A stretch of 11,189 nt of DNA from Gemmatimonadota bacterium. GTDB taxonomy: Bacteria > Gemmatimonadota > Gemmatimonadetes > Longimicrobiales > UBA6960. The DNA is taken from the NCBI GenBank assembly GCA_019347995.1, contig JAHWKH010000040.1, positions 1 to 11,189 on the forward strand. The letters are read 5' to 3'. The number at the start of each line of letters is the position of its first letter. Position 1 is the first letter of the stretch. The notes below the pieces were generated by a model that did no database searches, was not told where the DNA came from, and was given only the letters and a program-made list of their open reading frames with translations. Position numbers and translations under genes: made by a program. Positions 1 to 5,593 of the stretch are shown one piece after another.

Positions 1-198
1 CTCGGATCGGTGCTCGCGCTCGCGCGACAGATGGCCGGTGACATCGGATGCGTCGGCGTCGTCGTCGACGCCAAGCCCGAAGCCGTTGCGTTCTACGAGA
101 AGCTCGGTTTCGAGACCCTCGAGGTGGAAGCGGGGCATCTCGGCGAGCGTCCGGAGCCGATCCCGATGTTCATAGAGCTCAGACGCATCGCGCGGTAG
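1..198 (+). CDS. GNAT-family N-acetyltransferase, C-terminal part (TacT/AtaT toxin-like), 5' end outside window
   Basis: The frame is open from the first base and stops with TAG at 196-198, leaving 65 residues. GNAT enzymes transfer an acetyl group from acetyl-CoA to an amine. What is visible is the end of the acetyl-CoA binding motif (LGS at residues 1-3), the strand VGVVVDAK (18-25), and the classic motif B ending AFYEKLGF (30-37). A VVVDA-K strand followed by this FY..LGF pattern is typical of GNAT toxins of TacT/AtaT type, which acetylate charged tRNA and are paired with a small DNA-binding antitoxin gene just upstream. That antitoxin would lie outside the window. The toxin assignment is inference; an ordinary GNAT is equally possible. 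By hand count 12 of 65 codons end in A or T, more than in the genes to the right. No clear terminator follows. Confidence 0.8.
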   Translation, partial: LGSVLALARQMAGDIGCVGVVVDAKPEAVAFYEKLGFETLEVEAGHLGERPEPIPMFIELRRIAR

Positions 199-333
199 CG
201 GCGCCGACGGGTCGAGCCCGGCCGGGCCGGCGGGGGGCAAGGGTTGCGCGACAGCGGGCGCGGCAAGCGCGAAGGTACAGGCGGCCGCGCACAACAGCCG
301 CGCAGCCGCCCGCGCCTCTCCCCGCCAGTTCAT
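1..333 (-). CDS. Possible secreted protein with N-terminal signal peptide, running off the left edge (doubtful)
   Basis: On the minus strand an ATG at 331-333 opens a frame with no stop through to base 1, giving 111 codons. The first 30 residues look like a textbook Sec signal peptide: Arg-containing N-region, hydrophobic core LLCAAACTFALAA, and the cleavage-like end PAVAQ, followed by a Pro/Ala-rich stretch. An AGGAG sits 18 nt upstream of the ATG, farther than ideal. Against it, residues from about 46 onward are the exact antisense of the GNAT gene, in the codon-aligned frame that often stays open in GC-rich DNA, and the GNAT is much better supported. Either the genes overlap convergently by about 198 bp, which is unusual, or the signal-like stretch is chance or a remnant. 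Confidence 0.22.
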   Translation of the reverse strand, partial: MNWRGEARAAARLLCAAACTFALAAPAVAQPLPPAGPAGLDPSAPLPRDASELYEHRDRLRTLAEMPRFHLEGLETELLVERNGFGLGVDDDADASDVTGHLSREREHRSE

Positions 334-419
334 GGTGCAAGCCTAGCCAGCACTCCTGAACCGCGCCAGTATGAACGGCCGAAGCCTTTGATTTAGCAGC
401 CGTCCCGATCGGTGCCCGG

Positions 420-620
420 TCAGTGCACCGTGCCGGCGACGTGATCGCTGCTCAGGGTCGCGATCACCCGCTCGATCTCGTCCACCGAGAGGTGACCGGT
501 GGAGGAGAACACGACCTGGGCCACCGTCTCCCGCTGCTGCGTCACCGGCAGCCCCTGCTCGCGCAGGTACCGGCCGAAGAGGCGGATGAAGGGGAGGGTC
601 GCCGGGGTGTGGATGGTCAC
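420..620 (-). pseudogene. Fur-family transcriptional regulator, N-terminal fragment
   Basis: The 66-residue product matches the start of Fur/PerR/Zur-type metalloregulators. It has an N-terminal helix (FIRLFGRYLREQGL), then VTQQRETVAQVVFSSTGHLSVDEI, which is the first part of the winged helix. The frame stops at SSDHVAGTVH, about where the family has its ATVYR recognition-helix segment. Family members are usually about 130-150 residues, so half of the DNA-binding domain and the whole metal-binding dimerisation domain are missing. I translated part of the downstream DNA in a shifted frame and did not recover Fur sequence, so a simple frameshift does not explain the loss. The start is GTG at 618-620, in a 4-bp overlap (GTGA) with the stop of the upstream gene, suggesting translational coupling. 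It is probably non-functional as a metal-dependent repressor. Confidence 0.75.
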
Positions 621-1099
621 GGTCGGGTGGTCTCGGCGGGGGTCGTGGTCGTCTCGTCGGTGGACGACGTCTCGGTGTCGGGCTCCAGCAGCTCCGGGTC
701 GAACTCCTCCATGAGCTCGCGGAAGCGGTCCGGATCGCCGCCCACGGCGATCTCGCGCGGCTCGCCCGGCGCCACGTCGGCGCTCCTCCGGACCACGCCG
801 TCCATGACCCGGGGCAGCGTCTCCGGCGGCGCGTCGCCCTCCTCCTCGAAGCCGGTCTCCAGCGTCAGCCCCTGTCCCGTCCGCTCCGCCGTGTAGGGGG
901 CCGTGAATAGGCGCCGCCGCCCGGCTTCGTCGCCCTCGAGGAAGGCGCTCACCGCCACCAGCCCCCGCTCGCGTCTCCCTTTCACGATGGGCGGAAACAG
1001 CCAGAGCCTGTCGACCCGCTCGGCACCCAGCCGGCGCTGGACGCGCTGCAGGGTCCGGGGCAGGGCCTCGGGCACGCCGGGGCCGGTGTCGCTACTCAA
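617..1099 (-). CDS. Conserved-looking hypothetical protein with Thr/Ser/Glu-rich C-terminal tail
   Basis: I do not recognise the family. The 160-residue product appears soluble, with no signal peptide or membrane segment. Residues 10-60 look like a mixed alpha/beta start (RLGAERVDRLWLFPPIVKGR, then a strand GLVAVSAFLEGD). Residues 60-120 are charged and contain TAERTGQGLTLETGFEEEG. The last 20 residues are low-complexity Thr, Ser and Glu, probably disordered. The start is TTG at 1097-1099, chosen because AGGA lies 8 nt upstream and the in-frame codons back to a stop at 1139-1141 offer no ATG or GTG. It lies 39 bp after the DHH gene, and its stop overlaps the GTG of the Fur fragment by 4 bp, so it probably belongs to the GDH operon. 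A link to metal or stress regulation through the Fur neighbour is guesswork. Confidence 0.7.
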   Translation of the reverse strand: MSSDTGPGVPEALPRTLQRVQRRLGAERVDRLWLFPPIVKGRRERGLVAVSAFLEGDEAGRRRLFTAPYTAERTGQGLTLETGFEEEGDAPPETLPRVMDGVVRRSADVAPGEPREIAVGGDPDRFRELMEEFDPELLEPDTETSSTDETTTTPAETTRP

Positions 1100-1138
1100 T
1101 GATATGATCCTGGAGGACGGGGGTTCCTGTGGGTCGCG

Positions 1139-2185
1139 TCAGCGGAGGGCGCCCAACGTGTCCTGGACGGCCTCGCGGGCGGCATGGACGACCTCGGGGA
1201 TCACCTCCTCGAGCCCGCGATCCACCAACGCGCCCGACGCCTTCACGTGGCCGCCACCCCCGAATCTACGCGCAAGCGCGTTCACATCCACCGGGCCGTT
1301 GGAGCGGAACGAGATCTTGGTGCCGCCCATGGCCGCGCGGAACAGGAGCCCCACCTCGACCCCCCGGACCATCCGCGGATAGTCCACGATCCCCTCCAGG
1401 TCGTCGGCGGAGGCCTTCGGATCGTCCTCTCCTCCCCCGGGGATGGTCATCCAGGCGACGCGGCCGTCCTCGTCCACCTCGAGCGTCTCCAGCGCCTCCC
1501 TCAGGAGCTCGAAGCGCCGTAGCGGAGCGCTGCCGTACACCAGCTTGTGCATGCGCTCCGGCTCCACCCCGCCGGCGATGAGGTCCGCCACCACCCTGTG
1601 GGCGCCGGGCGTGCTGTTGCTGAAGCGGAACGAGCCGGTGTCGGTGAGGATGGCCGTGTACAGCCCCTCGAGGGCGGCCTCGGGCCAGGGACCGCCGCTC
1701 GCCAGCATGACGTCGTAGACGAGCTCGCCGGTGGCGCAGGCGTCGGGATCGCGGAACGAGATGCCACCGATGGGCTGGTCGCCCGGCGGGTGGTGGTCGA
1801 TGACCAGCGTCTTCAGGTGCTCGATCATGGGCTTCACCCGACCGATGCGTTGCACCTCGCCCGTGTCCAGCACGACGGCCAGGTCGGCCCTGGCGCAGGC
1901 GGCGCGCGCCTCGGCTCCGCCCGCCTCCGCCATCATGGAGGGCTCGCCCACCTTCTCGAGGAGGAAGGAGTACATCTCCGGGAAGGGCGTGGGGTTCACG
2001 ATGCGCACCTGGGCCCCGAGCGCCCTCAGCCACGTCCCCAGCGCCACCTGGGACCCGGTCCCGTCCCCGTCCGCGTTCAGGTGCGTGGTGAGGATCACCC
2101 TGCGCGACGCGGTGAGCGCCTCGAGGGCCGCCGCCACCTTCCTGCGGCGGTGAGCCGGCGTCCGGTAGAGCGGCGCGTCGCTCAC
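1139..2185 (-). CDS. DHH-family phosphoesterase, NrnA-like (oligoribonuclease / pAp phosphatase)
   Basis: This 348-residue protein has the full DHH-DHHA1 layout and the usual NrnA length. Visible DHH motifs are H35-LNA-D39-G-D41 (motif I), D107 in VVLDTGE (II), the name-giving D130-H131-H132 (III) and D182 in ILTDTGSFRF (IV), which together bind two Mn2+. The DHHA1 substrate-binding loop is RFGGGGHVKASG at about 307-318. NrnA-type enzymes degrade 2-5 nt RNA fragments to mononucleotides and remove the 3'-phosphate of pAp, the by-product of sulfate assimilation and of carrier-protein phosphopantetheinylation. Which activity dominates here cannot be read from the sequence. The start is GTG at 2183-2185, overlapping the GDH stop (GTGA). 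A longer in-frame reading up to 2371 runs antisense-free but over GDH codons and looks non-protein-like. Coupling to GDH makes co-expression likely. Confidence 0.93.
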   Translation of the reverse strand: MSDAPLYRTPAHRRRKVAAALEALTASRRVILTTHLNADGDGTGSQVALGTWLRALGAQVRIVNPTPFPEMYSFLLEKVGEPSMMAEAGGAEARAACARADLAVVLDTGEVQRIGRVKPMIEHLKTLVIDHHPPGDQPIGGISFRDPDACATGELVYDVMLASGGPWPEAALEGLYTAILTDTGSFRFSNSTPGAHRVVADLIAGGVEPERMHKLVYGSAPLRRFELLREALETLEVDEDGRVAWMTIPGGGEDDPKASADDLEGIVDYPRMVRGVEVGLLFRAAMGGTKISFRSNGPVDVNALARRFGGGGHVKASGALVDRGLEEVIPEVVHAAREAVQDTLGALR

Positions 2186-3510
2186 AGCCCTCGTAGCTCC
2201 GAGGCCCGCGCCACCCGGCGCACCCCGACCATGAATGCCGCCAGCCGATACGACACCTCGTGCTCGGCGACCACGGCCGCGACCTCGTCGTAGGCGCGGG
2301 AGAGGAGGCGCTCGAGGTGCCCCCTCACGTCGGCCTCCTGCCACGCCATGCTCTGGCGGTTCTGGACCCACTCGAAGTAGCTGACCGTGACGCCACCCGC
2401 GTTGGCCAGGATGTCGGGAAGGACGACGACGCCCTTCTCGTGGAGGACGTGGTCCGCCAGGGGCGTGGTGGGATTGTTCGCCCCCTCCACGACCAGCGCC
2501 GCCCGCACGTCGTCGGCGTTCCCCCCGTGGAGCACCCCGTCCAGCGCCGCCGGCACCAGGACGTCCACGTCGAGGGTCAGCAGCTCCTCGTTGGTGAGCC
2601 GCTCATGGGCGCCCCCGTACCCCATCACGCTCCCGTCGGCGCGAACGGCTTCCCGGGCCGCCTCCAGGTCGAGGCCGTCCCCGGCGTGGAGGGCGCCTTC
2701 CACGTCGCTCACCGCCACCACCTTCGCCCCCCGCCGGGCCAGGTCCAGGGCGGCGAAGCTGCCGACGTTGCCGAAGCCCTGGATGGCCACCGTGGCTCCC
2801 TCGATGGAGCGGCCCATGTCGGCGAGGGCACGCTCCGTGAGGAAGCCGACGCCGTCACCGGTGGCGGACAAGCGCCCCAGCGAGCCCCCCAGCTCGATGG
2901 GCTTCCCGGTGACGACGCCCGGAGACCATCCGTGGAACTTGCTGTACTCGTCCACGACCCACGCCATGACCTCGGGGCTGGTGTTCACGTCGGGCGCGGG
3001 GATGTCGTCCATCGGCCCGATGAACATGTGCATGCGCTGGACGAAGCGGCGGGTGATGGTCTCCACGTCGCGCACGTCGAGCCGACGCGGGTCGCAGTCC
3101 ACGCCCCCCTTCGCGCCGCCGAAGGGAACGTCCACCACGGCCGTCTTCCAGGTCATGAGGCTCGCCAGCGCCCGCACCTCGTCCAGGTCCACCGCGGGAT
3201 GGAAGCGGATGCCGCCCTTCATGGGGCCCCGCGCCTTGTCGTGCTGGACCCGGAAGCCGCGGAAGATGCGGTGCGAGCCGTCGCCGCAGCGCAGCGGCAG
3301 CTCCACCATGACCTCCCGGTACGGCGTCTTGAGCGAGATCTGGATGTCGTCGGAGAGCGCGAGGCGGCGGGCGGCCCGGTCGAACTGGTAGTTCACCGAC
3401 TCGAAGGGCGTGAGGTCGTCGCGCGGCTCGGGCTCGTCGGAGGTGGCCGGCGTCACGGCGGCGGTCCGCCCCCGCTCGGGATCCCGGACCTGCTGGGTGG
3501 GCTCGGTCAA
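2182..3510 (-). CDS. gdhA: Glutamate dehydrogenase (Glu/Leu/Phe/Val dehydrogenase family)
   Basis: This cytoplasmic enzyme interconverts glutamate with 2-oxoglutarate and ammonium using NAD(P). The product is 442 residues, close to the hexameric family's usual 410-450. The substrate-binding N-domain shows GPMKGGIRFH (K98), MTWKTAV (K122), the catalytic lysine in PFGGAKGG (K134), and the conserved aspartate of IPAPDVNT (D174). The Rossmann domain follows with AIQGFGNVGS (glycines 245-250) and VSDVEG, where D269 ends the second strand; this hints at NAD preference but is not decisive. The end carries NAGGVTVSYFEW, typical of the family. The TTG at 3508-3510 is chosen as start because AAGGAG lies 8 nt upstream; an ATG further up (3579) has no better site and gives unlikely Arg-rich sequence. 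Residues 1-32 form an extra acidic, Pro/Thr-rich tail before the conserved core. It overlaps the DHH gene by 4 bp. Confidence 0.96.
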   Translation of the reverse strand: MTEPTQQVRDPERGRTAAVTPATSDEPEPRDDLTPFESVNYQFDRAARRLALSDDIQISLKTPYREVMVELPLRCGDGSHRIFRGFRVQHDKARGPMKGGIRFHPAVDLDEVRALASLMTWKTAVVDVPFGGAKGGVDCDPRRLDVRDVETITRRFVQRMHMFIGPMDDIPAPDVNTSPEVMAWVVDEYSKFHGWSPGVVTGKPIELGGSLGRLSATGDGVGFLTERALADMGRSIEGATVAIQGFGNVGSFAALDLARRGAKVVAVSDVEGALHAGDGLDLEAAREAVRADGSVMGYGGAHERLTNEELLTLDVDVLVPAALDGVLHGGNADDVRAALVVEGANNPTTPLADHVLHEKGVVVLPDILANAGGVTVSYFEWVQNRQSMAWQEADVRGHLERLLSRAYDEVAAVVAEHEVSYRLAAFMVGVRRVARASELRGL

Positions 3511-3543
3511 ACCGGGGGCTCCTTGGCGTTGCGAACGGGGCGC

Positions 3544-3579
3544 GGGTCGAATCGTGGTCCGATCGCTTCCCCGAGGCAA
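3544..3579 (-). promoter_or_regulatory. Possible sigma70-type promoter for glutamate dehydrogenase
   Basis: On the minus strand, TTGCCT (3574-3579) and CACGAT (3551-3556) are separated by exactly 17 nt in the 114-bp gap before GDH. Transcription would start near 3544, giving a leader of about 34 nt with the AAGGAG site inside it. The -10 match is only 3 of 6, so chance is a real alternative. Confidence 0.28.
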
Positions 3580-3600
3580 GGTGGGTGCCGCACCGTCCGG

Positions 3601-3617
3601 GGCGGCTGTGCGCCGCC
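3601..3617 (-). terminator. Short GC hairpin downstream of CoaE-PHP (weak terminator candidate)
   Basis: GGCGGC (3601-3606) and GCCGCC (3612-3617) form a 6-bp perfect stem with a 5-nt loop, 8 bp after the stop of the CoaE-PHP gene. There is no T-tract on the minus strand after it, so it is at best a weak or partial terminator separating that gene from GDH. Confidence 0.25.
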
Positions 3618-3624
3618 GGGAGGA

Positions 3625-4911
3625 TCAGAAGGGCAGCCGCTTCCTTACCTTGGCCCAGGTGGACGCCAGATGGACCCGGCGCGGCGCCGTCTCGCCGTGT
3701 ACCCGGCCCTCCCGGAGCGCCTCCAGGAGGGCCGCCGGCTCGTTCGGGTGGGGCGGGAGCTCCACCCAGGCCCCCGCCACCTCGCCCACGGTATGGGCGT
3801 CGGACCCGGCGCCCCGCAGCGCCCCGTGGCGCTCCGCCAGCTCGGCCGCCGCCGCGTTCATGCGGGGCGCGTGGAGGCGGGCGTTGAACACCTCCACCAC
3901 GTCCACGAGGGGCGCCAGCGCCTCCGCGTAGCGGCCGCCCCCGCCCTTCCCCGCCGCGTAGGGGTGGGGCAGGTAGCTCACGCCGCCCTGCTCCTTCACG
4001 ATGCGGCACACCTCCTCGGCCGGCGTGCCCCGGGGAATCTCCTCGCGCAGGTAGAGCCCGATGACGTCGATGCCCTCGGCGGTCTTCACCTCCTCGCCCG
4101 GGATCACCGCGTCGGGGTGGCGCGCCGCCATCTCCAGCGCCACGCCCAGGCGGTTGTGGTCGGTGATGGCGATGCGGGCCACGCCCCTGCTCCGCGCCGC
4201 CGCCAGCATCGCCTCGGGATCGCACAGGCAATCGAACGAGGCGCGCGTGTGCATGTGGAAGTCCACGCGCAGGAAGGGCGCGCCGGCTCCGGAGACCACG
4301 CCGCCGTCCGCGGGCCCGTCGCGCCTCAGCGTCTCGAGGAGGGCCCGCGCCCGCGCCTCCAGCGATTCCAGGGATCCGTCGTTGACGAGGACGTGGTCGG
4401 CCTTCCGCCGCTTCTCGGCGGGACCCATCTGGGAGGCCATGATCCGGCGCGCCTCCGCCTCGTCGAGCCCCCGCAGCTCCACGAGCCGGCGGAGCCGCTC
4501 CGCCTCGGGGGCGTCCACCACGACCACCACGTCGAAGTCGTGCTGACGTCCGGTCTCGTACAGGAGGGGGATCTCGGCCGCGACCAGGGCGTGATCCTCG
4601 GCGGCGCGCTCCCGGAGCCAGGATTCCCACAGGGCCCACACACGCGGGTGGACGATCGACTCCAGCCGACCCCGCGCGTCGTCGTCCTGGAAGACGCGGC
4701 GGCGCAGGGCGTCGCGGTCCAGCGTCCCGTCGGACGCCATCACCTCCTCCCCGAACGTGCGCCGGACCTTCTGCAGCGCCTCGCTCCCCGGCGCCACGGC
4801 CCGCCGCGCCAGCTCGTCCGCGCTGACGACGGGCACGCCTTCCCGGGCCCATGTCTCGCCGACGGCCGACTTTCCCGACGCGACATTGCCGGTGAGCGCG
4901 ACGCTCAGCAT
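3625..4911 (-). CDS. coaE: Bifunctional fusion: dephospho-CoA kinase (CoaE) + PHP-domain phosphoesterase
   Basis: This single 428-residue frame joins two enzymes. Residues 1-about 196 are CoaE, which phosphorylates the 3'-OH of dephospho-CoA in the last step of CoA synthesis. It shows the P-loop G8-NVASGK-S15, VVSADELAR (D32), HPRV (88-91), EIPLLYE (113-119) and the lid/late region RRKADHVLVNDG (168-179). After a Gly-rich linker (about 197-214), residues 215-about 400 form a PHP metal-hydrolase domain: DFHMHTRASFD (H219, H221), AITDHN (D251, H252), IPGEE (E273), SYLPHPY (H316), VFNARLH (N343) and GSDAH (D371, H373). All expected metal ligands appear present. PHP domains hydrolyse phosphate esters; some cleave 3',5'-bisphosphonucleotides such as pAp. 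Stand-alone CoaE is about 200 residues, so the PHP part is an addition. ATG at 4909-4911 has AAGGG close upstream and lies 10 bp after the DedA stop. Confidence 0.93.
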   Translation of the reverse strand: MLSVALTGNVASGKSAVGETWAREGVPVVSADELARRAVAPGSEALQKVRRTFGEEVMASDGTLDRDALRRRVFQDDDARGRLESIVHPRVWALWESWLRERAAEDHALVAAEIPLLYETGRQHDFDVVVVVDAPEAERLRRLVELRGLDEAEARRIMASQMGPAEKRRKADHVLVNDGSLESLEARARALLETLRRDGPADGGVVSGAGAPFLRVDFHMHTRASFDCLCDPEAMLAAARSRGVARIAITDHNRLGVALEMAARHPDAVIPGEEVKTAEGIDVIGLYLREEIPRGTPAEEVCRIVKEQGGVSYLPHPYAAGKGGGGRYAEALAPLVDVVEVFNARLHAPRMNAAAAELAERHGALRGAGSDAHTVGEVAGAWVELPPHPNEPAALLEALREGRVHGETAPRRVHLASTWAKVRKRLPF

Positions 4912-4921
4912 GACCCTTCGC

Positions 4922-5569
4922 TCACGAGGGATCGGATGCGGGGGCGACCGGCCGTCCCGCCGACCGCCGCGCCCTCCTCCTCCGCCTCCGCCCGATCCAG
5001 AGGATCACGCCGGCCACCAGGAAGACCACGGCCCAGCCGATCCCCACCAGACGGGTCGCCACGTCCCAGCTCTCCCCGGCGAGGATACCGATTCCCATGT
5101 ACATGGCGGCCCACGCCACGACGCCGGGAATCTCGTAGGCCAGGAAGCGGGGGTAGCCCAGCCCGCCCATGCCGGCGGTCAGGGGCATCAGGGTCCGGAC
5201 GAAGGAGACGAGCCGGGCGACGGTCACCGAGTAGATCGGGTGGCGGCCCAGGAAGCGGCTCGCCTCCGCCTCCGGTCCCCGGAGCCGGCGGAGCCACGGA
5301 CGCTGCGACTGCTCGAAGCGCCGCTTTCCGAAGCGGCCGATCCAGTACCCCGCGGTGTCACCCGTCCAGCCGCCGGCGGTGGCCGCGGCGGCCACGACGG
5401 CCATGCCCATCTCGCCCTCGAGGGCCAACACCGTGGCCGCCGACGTGGCGAGGCCGGAGGGAACGACCAGCCCGGTCACGAACGACGTCTCGGCGACGGC
5501 CAGGACGAAGAGGATCCACCCCCCATGCTCGGAGATGAGCTCCAGGACATCGGGGAGGAGGGCGTCCAT
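4922..5569 (-). CDS. DedA-family (SNARE-associated/VTT domain) inner-membrane protein
   Basis: DedA proteins are membrane transporters or flippases; members move undecaprenyl phosphate or phospholipids, and others are needed for pH and proton-motive-force homeostasis. The 215-residue product is of family size. Hydrophobic stretches lie at about 18-62 (re-entrant and membrane helices), 140-165 and 172-192. Family signatures are AETSFVTGLVVPSG (27-39), TGDTAGYWIGRFG (69-81), and the block VARLVSFVRTLMPLTAG (117-133) with R119 and R125 spaced as in the family. One acidic position looks replaced: the PGD or PSE motif reads PSG with Gly at 39. The C-terminus is a run of arginines (193-206), fitting a cytoplasmic end. 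The ATG start has no strong ribosome site. It lies 24 bp after the GspG-like gene and 10 bp before CoaE-PHP. The substrate cannot be predicted. Confidence 0.9.
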   Translation of the reverse strand: MDALLPDVLELISEHGGWILFVLAVAETSFVTGLVVPSGLATSAATVLALEGEMGMAVVAAAATAGGWTGDTAGYWIGRFGKRRFEQSQRPWLRRLRGPEAEASRFLGRHPIYSVTVARLVSFVRTLMPLTAGMGGLGYPRFLAYEIPGVVAWAAMYMGIGILAGESWDVATRLVGIGWAVVFLVAGVILWIGRRRRRRARRSAGRPVAPASDPS

Positions 5570-5593
5570 GGTCGAGGGGAGGACGCGCGGAGA

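Noticed and set aside
216..232. GC palindrome after the GNAT gene, considered as a terminator
   Set aside because: It has no loop room and no T-tract, and lies in very GC-rich DNA.
2186..2371. N-terminal extension of the DHH protein to 2371
   Set aside because: It would overlap the conserved end of GDH and adds Gly/Arg-rich sequence. The GTG at 2185 overlaps the GDH stop in the usual coupled arrangement.
3511..3579. N-terminal extension of GDH to an ATG at 3579
   Set aside because: The extra 23 residues are Arg/Pro-rich and unlike the family, while TTG at 3510 has AAGGAG at an ideal distance.
2855..4852. A 665-codon minus-strand frame overlapping GDH and CoaE-PHP in another register
   Set aside because: The translation is almost entirely Arg, Gly, Ala and Pro; it is a frame shadow of the real genes.
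2260..5538. A plus-strand open frame of more than 1000 codons
   Set aside because: It is antisense to GDH, CoaE-PHP and part of DedA, whose motifs are unmistakable. Its translation is His/Arg/Gly/Pro-rich with no domain, as expected from antisense of GC-rich genes.
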